NCBI RefSeq assembly: GCF_963678635.1
Contig: NC_087070.1
Coordinates: 806,001 to 870,000, forward strand
Direction of reading: 5' to 3'
Length of the DNA stretch: 64,000 bases
Source of the DNA: Symsagittifera roscoffensis
Taxonomy: Eukaryota > Xenacoelomorpha > Acoela > Convolutidae
Shown in pieces: positions 53,061-64,000 of this stretch. Below the pieces are notes generated by a model that saw only the letters and a list, made by a program, of their open reading frames with translations, was not told the DNA's origin and ran no database searches. Positions within the stretch are counted from its first letter, which is position 1. Each line of letters opens with the position of its first letter. The translations under genes were made by a program, and so were the position numbers.

Positions 53061-55440
53061 ATTCCACGACAAATTGTTTGATGAAATTTACTTATTCATT
53101 GAAACAAGACGGCTCGTATATCAGGGCAAAGCCCTGAATGTTCCAACTATGCCCCCTAATCTCTTGAATAACAAATAAAAAAAATTCAAAAATTTTCCGC
53201 TATAAAGACCCAAATTTGACCAAATTTTCTGCGCCGCACGCAAATTTTTGAAAAAAAAGCAAAAAAAAAAGCGGAAAATTTTGGAAAATTTTGATTAAAA
53301 AATCGCGTATTTCGCCCCCCCCCCCCCTCCCCACTAACTTCGCTACTGGCCGTGTTTTCAGCTAATCAGTTAACTAAGATTATCTTCTTTAAAATATTGT
53401 TTTTTTTTGCGAAATTAAAAGCCCTTTTTTCAGCTCTCACTATCGCTTAAAAACTTCGGATGAAAAGTATTCTTAGTTTTAATTTTTGCTGAATTGAACA
53501 CACAGAAGTCAGTGATTGGATTGTCTTCATTTTTAAGTAATCAGCAGATTATTGCGTTAAAAAAACTATTTTGCATACTGGCTCATTTTTTGAAAATATT
53601 GAGCAACTCTTTCAAAAAGTCCATAAACATTGATCCATCTGTTGCGTTTAATTGTAAGGTATTATATCAACGGATTTGCATTTGTTGACAAACCAAAAAA
53701 AAACCTGTTATTTTTTTTTGATTTGTTGACCAAATTGATGAGGGTCCATATCTGCAAGGAGTATACTGTTTCTGACTAGGTTTTTTGAAAATGGTACTTT
53801 GTTCATAACTGTCGACACAGTTTTTCAAATCTGTGATCAATTCCGTTCAGTGTATTGTTCTTGCATTTGTTGAAAGGTTTTTCAAACAAAATGTTTCCGC
53901 ACGATATTTGTTCGCAAAATGTGCTTTTTCCAGCTTCCGTTGTTTTAGTAGGATGGTTTCAGAGCTAAATTCTTATAAACCTACCAATAACTCTTGATTA
54001 ATGCATTATTCATATGCTTTGGCTCCTTTTTTCTGCTTCTTTGCCGTTTTTATTTTTTCTCTTCAATTGCACAATTTGTAGTTCTAATATAGCAGCTTTC
54101 AGCTTTTCTTCCTTGATAGTTTCCTTCATTGTTTTTTTCCTTCCCAATTGATTAAATTTCTAGGGTGTCTTAATTGGGATTCTCGATTTGGGAATCTTAA
54201 ATCAGTTTGCATTTGAAGTTTTCTTCCCACCCACGCTTGATTTCAATTTCGTCCCAATTTTTCTTATCACCTTAAATCAATCCATTGTGCTCATTGAAAC
54301 TTTAGAGATTTGTTCGGGAATTATTGAGTGAATTGTACGATTGCGAACAACTACCGCTGGATTGCTAAATAACTCCGTTGCCCTTGATTCAATTAATCAT
54401 TGGAACTCTGCTTTTTTGTCAATACAGCCGCTCAATTCCCGTTATCGAAAAATTTTTGGTGAGAGTATACCAATTTCTTTGTTAGGGTATTCCAAAAAGG
54501 TGCTTGCAGGAGCTTTTTTCTGTTATTTCAAGGTTGTTTTCCATTTGCTGTTAACAATACAATTTTCGACCTGAATCAAAAACCCGATATTTGTTGAGCT
54601 ACAAGTAAAGACCTGATAAGGTCTCGGTTTTATTCTTGTTATTGTTTCTGCTGTCTTTTCCGCTACGTTCAAAGTTACATGCTTCCTCAGTCGACAAATT
54701 TCCCGGTTTCCGGTCCGATCTTAACTTCTGAAGATTCCATTTCCTTGAATTGATTCCTCAGTTTGAAATGATGGGCAGTGTTGCTGTCGTGGTACTTATT
54801 GATGCCTTCATCTTATACGTTGAGTACCTTCAGAAACTTTCGACCGTTTCTTACGCTTTTCAGTGGACCTGCTTTAATTTTTTCTACTGTAGCATCCTAA
54901 ACAGACCTTCTCTGTTACTGAGGTTCATTCCGTTTTTCTCTTTTTTTTCACTTGCTGAGTGTTTTTTTTTAATTTTCTCAGCAAATAAAAAAATTCGTGA
55001 ACAGTTCCCTAATCTTTTGACATGGGTAGCGCTTACTTGTGTTCAGTACTGTGAAAAATTATTTAGTTAAATTGTTAAATTAGAAAAGCACGTTTTGTCA
55101 CTCATGAAATCGAAAATACCTTTTTCAGCCTCCAATTACCATTCATCGATTTTTGTGTGCAGTTATTTGTTGTTGAATAAGTGAAAATTTCTTCTAAACC
55201 GTTTTTCAATTTTGCAGTTATCCGTTGTTGAATAAGTGAAAATTTCTTCTAAACCGTTTTTTCAATTTTTGATTGCAGTTATCCGTTGTTGATTTGTTGA
55301 TTAAGTGAAAAGTTCTTTTGAACCATTTTTCATTTTTGAACCATTTTTCAATTTTTTCCTCCGATTACTTGATAGTTTTTGAATTTTGGGAGAAATCTCC
55401 AACCAATGACAAGTAACTAAAATCAGAGAATGCACTTGCA

Positions 55441-56814
55441 AACTTGCAAAAAGTATCTAAAAACAATCAATGCAAAAACATTCAATACATTCAATTGAAT
55501 TAATGCATGCAAAAATTCATTAAATTTACCGCAATGCGACTTTTTGCGCTGCTGATCAAATTTAATTTTTAGAGTCTTTTCCTTTTCAAAACCAGTTCCT
55601 TAGAATCCATTTCCAATTTTTTTCTTATTATGATAAATTTAATTTTTAACTACAATAAAAAATGGAGTGAGTAATCAAACTGGTTGAAAGCATTTTTTAG
55701 TATGGTTTAGCCAGGTTTTTACTGACACAAGGATTTTTTTAAAAAAAACCTCTGTTGTCCTCATCAAACAACTGTAATTCGTTTCAGAAAAGTAAATAAT
55801 TTGTGTTGTCAGCCGTAAATTTTAAAATAATTTGAATTTAACAACTAGATCGTTTTGAAAACACTTTTAAAATAACTTAAGACAAAATGTTTTCCAATGG
55901 AACTCATTTTTAAACAATATAAACTTGTCTCCACTTTGTTTTTTTCACTTTACATCAATCTTTAAAAATTGCAAGCTTGGTTTCAAGTAATGCCTGAGCT
56001 TGGAATATTAGCAGAAAAACTTTAGTTTCTACGACAAAGATTGGTCTTAAAATTGGCCTTCTACTTTAAAGTAACTTTCATTAACCCTTTGAGAACACAT
56101 TAGCCTTGCACAACATGCAAAAGAACAAGCACAGCATGCAGAATTTGATGACAATTTAAGATGAAGCTTGGGGAGAAAAGCCCGGAATTTTTTTGAAAAT
56201 TGTTTGGGGGAATCAATTAATTAAAATTTTTTACTGAAAAAGTTAAATCTTGTGATAGTTGGTTTGATAGAATTTTTGTTGAATAAAAAATCAAATCCTT
56301 AAAAAATGTTTATTCAAAAATTTTACACCAAAGAGCTTCAATAAGTGTTTTCCTTCTGCTTATTGAAAAAAACCTAAATTTAAGAGACCAAATGCTCTGT
56401 TTTCAACGAAATATGGTTTATAAACGCAAGATACGCGAGACTTTTTTTTTAGCTTAGACACGCTTATAAAAGAACAAAATAGTTTTTCGGGCCTTTTTAT
56501 TTTTTATCATGTAAAATAACGTAACATTTGGCCTTCTACCCTTTAACAAGCTTGTGTAATTGTATACAAAATTCTGTCTATGCATGAATTAATTCAGTAA
56601 GACTTGACTGTAAACACAATTTGTTTTTTTTCCTGTTTTGCGTAAAACGCAAAGTTTTTATTTTTCAATTATTCATTATTTTATTTAATGCTGTGCAAAT
56701 TGATTTCTGCCAAACTGTCAGCTGGGGTAATTTTTGGTTTCAAGGGCAATTTCAATGAAAAAATGAAGGGATAGTTATGATAAAAAAGCTCGAAAAGTTT
56801 TTTGCGAACAATAA
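55441..56814. other. AT-rich stretch without a recognised gene
   Basis: No open frame with family content, no clear repeat and no RNA gene recognised. Confidence 0.5.
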
Positions 56815-57485
56815 TGTTTTTTTATTGGTCCGACCATTGAAAATGGGGTGGAACTTTGTATTCGGGTGTGTTTTATTTTTTATTTCTTTTTGTTTTTCCC
56901 GCAAAATCAGGTACCATAAATAATCATCGGAGGGGTTGAGTGATAAATTATTTTAAAGCTCTTTCAATCGTGATTCGAACTGCAATAAAAAATTAGGAAC
57001 AAACTTTCCCAGCTCCGAGAAAAACCGGCTTGAAATTTTTGATTTTTCACCTACATTTTTCGTATAAAAAAGCAAGCACGCACGCTTATCTATAAGAAAA
57101 TTTAGGCCGATAACAATAGATTTTCTACACTTAATTAATTTTTGAGTAAATTAGTTTTTGGAGACTTTAATGCCATTGTGAGAAACAAAAAGTTCAACAT
57201 TTTAACAAATTAAACATTTTTTTAGTTTCTTATAATTTTTCGTATGATTTTTGGTTTTGTAAGTCAGTTTCTGTCTAAATCTTTTGTCCTGTTTGTCTAT
57301 ATTACTATGATTGTCGAATATGGCTATTTTTTGTTACTTCAGATCTTTTTTTATCAGACCACGCATAAAAGTTAAACTAATTCGAAAAAAAACTTTTTTT
57401 CTTGTAGGTTTTTAAAGACTATGGTCGAAATATATGTTTCTATGATGTTTTTCCTAATAAGTGCACAGCAACTGGCTAATCTTCT
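56815..57485 (+). mobile_element. LINE endonuclease-derived repeat, copy 2 (inverted)
   Basis: Inverted relative to 835-1,440 and of the same extent. On the plus strand 57,151-57,195 reads LVFGDFNAIVRNKKF, with the GDFNA motif of APE-type LINE endonucleases better kept than in copy 1. It shares CCATTTTCAATGG-type and AATCAGGTACCA blocks at its left end and GACTATGGTCGAAATAT at its right. No RT follows. Decayed and non-autonomous. Confidence 0.55.
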
Positions 57486-57867
57486 GGATATCTTATTGAT
57501 CTAAAAGAGTTGATTGTAATGTTTGACTTTTGCTCTAAAATTACAAACTGTTCAGGTATGTAAAATATTTCAATTAGCGAATTTGACTCTTGATTCGAAA
57601 TCATATACAAGAAATAAGAACATTAAATTACAATAGCAACAGAATAATCAATCTAAACAACCTGGTTTAAGATTGGATTACAAAATTAAATAAATTATCA
57701 ATATTCGAATTGCACAATTTTTAGGGTTTTTCAATTTATGCCCAATGTAATTGGTCGATTTTGAATTCACTGATTTTTCATTCCAAGCATTTTTTCACAT
57801 ATAGTTTTTGACACATTCAATGATTGACTGGCGATGTGAACTGAATTAAGTTAGAGTTCAGCGAAGT

Positions 57868-58538
57868 TCAAACTGATGTTATTGAATATCCGCTCGGACA
57901 TTTCAAGGTCAAAGTTTTATGATCGCCTTCTATTGTGACGGGCGGTGTTATCGCTTCGCTCAAATTCCGAGCTGCAGACGCTGTTCCCTTCTTTAAAATG
58001 GGTCCGTTGGCGGCAGCTGCCGGTAAGCTAGGGGGAGGGGGTGATTTACTGGCGACTGAACTGTTGCTGCTATTACTTAATTGTGATTGGCTAAGATTTG
58101 TGCTGGGTGCCCTGGGAAGGGGAACTGGCTTTACTCTGGAAGTGGTAGAGTAGATATGGTCTGCTTGTACGGAGGCTATAGCCCCCGCGGCCATAGATGA
58201 CGCGGGATACTGGCCCCCACCTGGACCGGCGGAGTTGGGAGGAATGTTGGCAATTATCGGGGGGCTACTGGAACTTGAACAACTGCTACCCGGGTAGTTG
58301 CCGCCGGATAGTGGCGGTGATTGAGGAGATAGGCGGTTCGGAAGGGTGTTGTAGCGGGGAGCATTGGTGACTTGGGGGTTGTATTTCGGCCCCCCATTTT
58401 GCTGCGGGAGCTTCCCGTTTGTCAGTGAATGGTGTAGTTGCGGGGGGTTGGCAGGAGCATGGGGTTCCACATCTCCAGGGTAGAGAGTGTTTCCGTCGGC
58501 GTCTGCGAATCGGACCCGCTCCTTGCCTTCCGGTTCGC
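57868..58538 (-). CDS. Tail gene, last exon with PDZ ligand
   Basis: Acceptor TTGCATTCCAG|GCGAAC, phase 1; 222 codons to TGA at 57,868. GC-rich compared with all surrounding DNA, typical of the coding exons here. Contains EGKERVRFADADGNTLYPGD, SPPPPSLPAAAANGP (possible SH3 or WW ligand) and the terminal SITSV. Confidence 0.85.
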
Positions 58539-61500
58539 CTGGAATGCAAACTAAAATTATCGACATCATTTTCCCGTACATTTAGGAGTACCAAAATATT
58601 GAACGATAACAGAACAATTTTTGGGATAACGGTTATGATATCATGTGAAGGCAATCTATAAATTGGTTGTCTGCAAGTAATAAGTTTGCCGTAGACAATC
58701 GACCGTTTTGGTTTCGGTTAATTGGCACTCGCTTTAAATATTTTGATGATGGATTATGAAAAGGAAATGTTCTCTAGCAGTAAGGATGAAGGTTTTAATA
58801 AAGATGATATAGCCTAATGCTCATAACCATCAATTTCGACGCAAAAAGAAAATTATGATGTTTCTAAATTGTTTGGTGTAGTTTTGTTCTACCTTCAAAG
58901 AAATTTTCAGTTTTGATCCTCGAAATAGTTCGAAGGACACTGTCAAAATCCCAGTTTACTGTCAGTGTCAAATTGCTCAGCCAATCTGACAAAACACCGT
59001 AAAAATCATTCAGCACAATTTAAGTTTCTTCGGAATAAACACAAAAGTTTCTTCAGAAAACTGACAATAATTCATGTATTCTTTGGATTTGTCAATTTTT
59101 TACGTCTTGTTTTGTTTATATTAAATCATACAAAGTGTTGCTCAGAAATGGATGGATGGAGACCAACCTCTAAGTCTGTTGAAGGAAGCTTTATCCAAAG
59201 AGTTGGACATGTTGATGACTGAATTAAGCTGAGGATGATGTTGAGCGGCGGCGTTGTTTCCGCCCGCCGGGGGTCTATCAGGACCACCGAGTGAGCTAGA
59301 GAGCGGCGGGTGGCCAGTTGGATGTTGCGGAGTCAGTAACTGATACGAAGGGTTACCCGGGGGTCCCATTGAGTAGTCCACATAAGTAGCTGGGTCCCCC
59401 TTTTTCTTACTGGAGGGTTCCTGGTCGGAACCTGGATGGCTGATTATTGATGAGAGAGTGTTTATGTTTAGATTGTTGCCGTTGCTGTTTAGTGTTCCGA
59501 TTCCGTTGTTGTTCAGAATAGGCGGCCCAGTTGCCAAGTTTGATACTTGGTTTTGTTTTAGAACTTCCAGCTCTTCAGGGTGTGCAACTATACCTAAATA
59601 TTAAATTCTTTCTAGAAACAATTAAAAAACTTTTTAATTTTTTTTTCAAAATAAGCAGCTATTTGTAGAAAATATTCAGACAAAAGATTTCGTGAGCTCA
59701 TTTTGACAGCAGCAAAGCTTAACTGAAAATTAAAAAATTAGTCGCTGCATCAAACTGTTGTTTGTAGCAAATATATCAGATCTATCAAATGAACTAAAGT
59801 AAAGTAAAATGATTCGGCAGTTATAAAGACAATTATTTAGGGTGCTTCTTGATAATAGTTACTCTAATTTTAGATATTAAATGGTTAAAAAGCATGGGGA
59901 AAAGCCATGATCGTTCCATCTATTTTTGGTTTTTTGTTCAAGCAAAGCGGGGATAGGAAGGAGAACTACTCGATATGAAATAATGAAAAACCCGGAACTA
60001 ACTCTGGAAAACCCAAAAACTGACTAGTTTCCGAAGAATTTTAAAACTTATACTTTACTATAAAAGAACACCAGCCTTATTTTCAAAGAACTATAAATAT
60101 TTCACCAAGTGTAATCCAAATTGAGAGAGCTGGATCAATAGCTAATTTTTTACACTAGGACCTACCAAAATTTTTTGCAACCAAGAGCCAATCACATTTC
60201 TTTTTCGCACTGTTTTTGAGTTTAACCTAGGAAGCATAATTTTTACCATTATGGAAATCCATTTGTAGTAAATTTAAGAAGTAAAATCAAACAGTGATAA
60301 TATAAAAAAGAGAGTGAACATAAATTAGAAAGTTTTTGAAAAAAAAATTACATGACCAAAATGAGTCAAAACTAACACCATTTATTAACACTAAAACTTT
60401 CAGACCTATTTTTTCGAATACTGGAAAAAAAATTTCGAATCTTTTCACTACAGCTCGACTTATAACTGAAAAAATTTTAATATGATATATCACTCAAACC
60501 TCCACGAAAGAGTTTCTTCAAAATACCTGAAAGTGCGTAAAATAACTCACCCCAAACCAAAGTTTTTCATAGCCCATGGTATGTGGAACCATCAATACGA
60601 TTTTGCATTTTTAACTACAAAAACTAACTAATTCTAAGACTTTTTGAAAATCTCGAGCAACTCGAAAACAATCCAAAGCTGTTTTTTTTCTATTATTCAT
60701 GTTCCGATCTTTCACTGAATGCAAGTAATCATGGAATAGTGTCGGTTTCTTTTCAGCCAATTTTAAGTGGCTCCAACAAGCTCGCAGAGGTTCTAGTGCT
60801 CATCCATGCTAAAATCTTCTAAAAGTAACTAATGTTTAAATGTTTAAAATGTTTAGTAACTAATGTTTAAAAAAGGTTCAAAAACTGCCGAGAACTTTTT
60901 TTTGCTATTCGACTTCAATAAGCAAAGAGCGGATACAAATAAAAATCAATTTCAAAAATGATTGTGTTCTTCAAGAAACGTGTGAATATTTGATTGTGAT
61001 GTTCTTAAAACGCGATTAAGACTGCGTTTTTACAAATTCACAATACGAAAATGCGAAAAAAAATTTGAAAAATTTTCAATTGTTTGAAGTGAATTGATAA
61101 CTGCTTCGGAAAAGTCTGTGATATATGGGTCTGGGACAAAAAGCCGACGGGACTTCAAGCCAAAGGAATTTCAAGGGCCGAGATTTAAATTTTACAAGCA
61201 TATCAAAACGCTATTTTTTCATCTGTAAAACGTTACTTTTCAAATTTTTAGGCAAATTTTAGTCCATAATTGGAGTTATTCATGATAATGCACAACTTAA
61301 GATTAACATCCGTTAATAACATCAGCCGGTTTTTGAAGTGCATAAATTATAAGTTTGAATAACGCCTTCAAGCGTGTTTCAATTTTTAAGTTTCCTAAAC
61401 ATCTGAAAGTGGGAATCAACTTCGTCTTTGGGTCTTTTTGATTTTTATCAAATTAAAACCCTTTCAATCCTAACTCGAACAACATTTAAAAATATCTTCT

Positions 61501-64000
61501 CAGGGTCGAGATGAAATTAATTAAAAATTTTTTAATTTAAAAACAGTTATGGCGTTAAAGTTTTTTAATTTTCAAGAACAATGTTTGCTTGATTTTTTTT
61601 GATGAACTCGACTCAATGTGAGAAAATTTGATCAAATGTCAAATTTGTACTCTGCTGGGAAACCTGAAAATTAAAATGCACCTTTGCTGTTCCATAGTGG
61701 ATTTATCCTTCCTTTTAGAAAAAGAAATGAACTGAACATAAAAACAAATTAAAATTCAAATGGCAAAAAATCAAGTTTGAGCGTAAGACTTTTGCCTGAA
61801 ACAAAGTATCATGACCTAAATAAATGCCTTTACCACGTTCATTGACACTTAAAATTGTTTCTCTTTAAGCGTTTTAGGTACTTTTCATTCGAATGTAGTC
61901 GGAATTTTCTGCGCCACTTGCACAGCAACCGGCAACCCTTGTTTTGTTTATGCGATCAGCGCTAAAACGTTCGGATGTGGCATTATAATTGATGTTATCA
62001 ACAAAACATAAGAAAACGAAAAAGTTTTAATGTTAATGACAATCAAAGCCAAACTGAATTGACAATTTAACACAGATAAACAGTAAATATAAAAAAAGAT
62101 TGATACATTTTTACCAAAAAGAATCCGCACCAAGGTCGGGAGTTCATGTTAATTAATATGCACCGCCAAAAAGTACTGAGGTACAAAAAACTAAGTATAC
62201 GCCATTCAAAAGAGTTAACAAGATAACTTAACTGATTGCATGATGTTATAATAAATAAGTATGCTTGAATTTGACTCTGGTGATGAAACTATAAATTGAA
62301 GCGTCTTTTGATGATTGTGCGCATGTTTCTGTAATTTAGAAAAGTGCGATAGTTGACGGGAGTGAATTGCGGAAGTGTAGCGTTATTGACAATGATGGTC
62401 AACAAAAATCAAACCAGCTTTCATTCTTTAGTTTTAAACCAATTTCACGTTATTTGTCGCTTGATTCCAGTTAGTTTTGAAGGAACCTGACTTGCAGTTT
62501 TTTACAAAGATTTATCCAAGATTTTCTACTTTTCCTCGGAAGCTTGTTGCGAATGTTCCGAGTTGCAGTCAATTTGCGGCGAATGTTGTCCGTCTCCCAT
62601 GACAACGAAAAGTTGTTTTTGCTGTGGCGAAAATCCGGGGGCATTTCGGTTTGAGTACATAATACCTCCAGCTTTAACTGAGATTCTTTGATGTCGATTT
62701 GGGGAGCCCAGTTGGTACGAATTTTTTGAGTTCGAAAGCCTTGAAATTGAAGTTGCAAGCCTACGTTGCGTTGGACTCATAGGCTGTGCTTGTGCTAAGT
62801 ATCTGGAATTTTCTTTTAAGGCAGGATAATTCATGATGGGTGGAGATTGGTCGAAGAAAGTTCTAGAAGGATCTGACGATGGAAGTTTATTTTGTAGTTG
62901 GAACGGTGGCGGCGTGCAGGGATTTGTTACCGATTGCATGTGTGATGTCGTTTGCTGGCAATCTGCAATGCGAACACTTTGAATGTTTCGGCTTTCTGAT
63001 TCATCGACACATGTTAGACTGTGCTGAGAATTTAGGTTCAATTTGCTATTTTTTATCAAAAAGTTTTCATAGACTTATTCACCAATTAACAGAGCCAACA
63101 GATTGTTGGAAAAGAGTCAATGAACGCAAGTAAACAGAATAAAAATACCGACATAATTTTTGAAACATCCCAACTTTCGATTTTCAAAGAAAAAATAGAT
63201 GCCATTAAACCTCTTTGAAATTGTAGGACTGTATGATTTGCATTTTTTGATAAAATTAACACATTTTGAGAAAACTGGGTCAATAAGCAGAATTTTTATT
63301 TTGCAGGGAAATCTGAAAAATAAAATTCAAATTAAACAAAGGAAATGAAGTTAATTTAAAAAGAAATCAAAGTCAAACGGCAAAAAAGTAAATTCGAGCC
63401 TGAACAATTTAAGACTTTTCCTGAAAAAGAATCATCGTGAGAGTCTGAACTACATTCATCGACTCTTAATAATTAAAAAGTCATCTAACCGACTAATATG
63501 GGCAAACTATTTAATCTGTAGATGAAATCAAAGCTATTATAACTATCATGAATCACGACTCAATTATTATGAAGCCAAGAAAACCGAATTGTAAAAAAGA
63601 AAATCAGTTTGACCTAATAATTGCAACACAAAAAAATGAGCGTAGCAGAAGTATAAAGACGCATTAAGTGCCATAGTTATTCATACGTAAACATATGATT
63701 CCTTGCATTTTACATTTAGTGCCTGCTTGATGTTTTGTTTTGGTGTTTACTTTTTTGGCCAGTTTGTTTTGACAACTCACCTTTCGGCAACGAGCCATTA
63801 GTCATGTTGTGGGGCATTCGTAAGGTCGGAACAACGTGACTGTTATAAAGCATAGCCGATGGTTGCCCACCCGACGGGTTTTGGGATGAAAAGGGGGACC
63901 CGGGCAAAACCGAAGTGTTGCTCCATAGCGAAACGACTTGAGCAGCCATTTCGGGTGAGTTCGGCGGGTAATAGTTACCCGATGGCCCCGGATCCCCGAC
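57868..64000 (-). CDS. 3' part of a gene for a Pro/Ser/Asn-rich tail ending in a PDZ ligand
   Basis: Three exons (64,000-63,781, partial; 59,593-59,168; 58,538-57,868) join in phase 1 into about 438 residues with no stop. The protein is rich in Pro, Ser, Asn, Gln and Gly. Features: SPEMAAQVVSLWSNTS and MPHNMTNGSLPKG in the first; PEELEVLKQNQ, a basic KKK, DPATYVDYSMGPPG (a possible tyrosine-phosphorylation site) and a His-rich run in the second; GKERVRFADADGNTLYPG and a Ser/Pro-rich stretch in the third. It ends SGYSITSV, where T-S-V fits a class I PDZ-binding motif. No transmembrane segment or folded domain is in this window. It resembles the cytoplasmic tail of a receptor or adhesion protein, but I do not recognise the family; its 5' end lies beyond 64,000. 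Confidence 0.75.
58539..59167. other. Intron between middle and last exons of the tail gene
   Basis: A 629-bp AT-rich intron. No other feature seen. Confidence 0.7.
59168..59593 (-). CDS. Tail gene, middle exon
   Basis: Acceptor AATATTTAG|GTATAG, donor TAGAG|GTTGGT; 141 whole codons, phase 1 both ends. Encodes IVAHPEELEVLKQNQVSNLA, Asn-rich repeats, SSKKKGDPATYVDYSMGPPG, and a Pro/His/Gly-rich stretch ending MSNSLDKASFNRLR. Confidence 0.82.
59594..62525. other. Tail gene intron with repeat fragments
   Basis: Partial copies of the LINE-derived repeat tail are suggested near 60,470-60,620 and 61,390-61,500 (TGATATATCACTCAAACC, then CCCTTTCAATCCTAACTCGAA). A copy of the dispersed ~400-bp repeat lies at about 61,600-61,830. 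No further exon is supported. Confidence 0.5.
62526..62962 (-). CDS. Possible alternative 3'-terminal exon of the tail gene
   Basis: A long open frame lies inside the 4.2-kb intron between the partial and middle exons (open to about 63,080, stop at 62,528-62,526). It is rich in Ser, Gln, Asn and Pro like its neighbours (SDPSRTFFDQSPPIMNYPAL, SPTQRRLATSISRLSNSKNS). An acceptor-like TTCGCATTGCAG|AT at 62,962 gives phase 1, matching the donor at 63,781, and would add 144 residues ending ASEEK without the PDZ ligand. The pyrimidine tract is weak, and the frame has no ATG near its start. It could instead be a chance open frame or an exon of a nested gene. Confidence 0.4.
63085..63470 (+). repeat. 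Dispersed ~400-bp repeat, best full-length copy
   Basis: Runs from GAGCCAACAGATTGTTGGAA through ATGAACGCAAGTAAACAG, TTTTTGATAAAATTAACAC, GAGAAAACTGGGTCAATAAG, CAGGGAAATCTGAAAAATAA and TCAAACGGCAAAAAAGTAAA to TTTTCCTGAAAAAGAATCAT. It defines the order of blocks seen in the other copies at 11,205, 18,460, 20,560, 21,860, 25,240, 26,118 and 61,600. Confidence 0.7.
63781..64000 (-). CDS. Tail gene, partial upstream exon
   Basis: Open to the window edge with GC-rich codon use (GDPGPSGNYYPPNSPEM...). Ends at the consensus donor GAAAG|GTGAGT, phase 1. NMTNGS contains two overlapping N-glycosylation-type sequons, which would not be used if the segment is cytoplasmic. Confidence 0.8.

Larger units (their letters stand above)
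49948..55440. repeat. Three-copy segmental duplication of a decayed unit
   Basis: 49,948-51,655 and 53,746-55,440 are diverged direct copies starting GTCCATATCT(A/G)CAAGGAGTA. Within the first, the distal ~0.96 kb is duplicated in tandem (51,013-51,978 and 51,979-52,941). Minus-strand reading of both long copies gives interrupted protein-like pieces (e.g. NPAVVVRNRTIHSIIPEQIS and MESSEVKIGPETGKF), so the unit may once have coded for something on the minus strand. Stops and frameshifts occur throughout and no family was recognised. Confidence 0.75.

Overview
The window is animal nuclear DNA: AT-rich, with small coding exons in long introns and many decayed repeats. The evidence is two recognisable metazoan genes with clean GT-AG exons (ANP32-like and SPARC-like), a third gene encoding a low-complexity protein tail, and fragments of Penelope-like, LINE-like and Ty3/gypsy-like retroelements plus tRNA-derived short repeats. 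The SPARC-like protein has neither an acidic module nor a follistatin domain, which would suit an early-branching animal lineage, but the species cannot be named from this sequence. No bacterial genes, operons, rRNA genes, CRISPR arrays or intact tRNA genes were seen.

Layout. 1-8,087: no gene, but a LINE-endonuclease-derived repeat (835-1,440), a foldback cluster (3,826-4,052) and tRNA-like pieces. 8,088-16,783 (minus): SPARC-like gene in three exons whose phases fit into a 191-residue secreted protein; its last exon is partly duplicated with scrambled junctions. 16,784-19,397: intergenic repeats. 19,398-27,664 (minus): ANP32-like gene in seven exons joining into 339 residues; intron 4 contains a ~165-bp tandem repeat. 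28,380-29,790 (minus): C-terminal half of a broken LINE-like reverse transcriptase. 30,430-37,326: two head-to-tail copies of a Penelope-like element, the upstream copy lacking the RT core and split by a 2.2-kb insertion. 37,330-49,300: degenerate repeats, a GA microsatellite inside a tRNA-like sequence, an unexplained open stretch with a strong splice donor, a duplicated block and a gypsy-like RT fragment. 49,948-55,440: three related copies of a decayed unit, two nearly identical in tandem. 56,815-57,485: second LINE-endonuclease-derived copy, inverted. 57,868-64,000 (minus): 3' part of a gene whose product ends in a likely PDZ ligand.

The three genes are functionally unrelated: an extracellular calcium-binding matrix protein, an acidic nuclear histone/phosphatase regulator, and a probable signalling or receptor tail. 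All share the minus strand, but spacing of kilobases gives no evidence of an operon. The most notable items are the reduced SPARC architecture with its rearranged exon duplication, the Penelope tandem with possible 5' intron, the small endonuclease-derived repeat, and a phase-compatible alternative 3' exon in the third gene.
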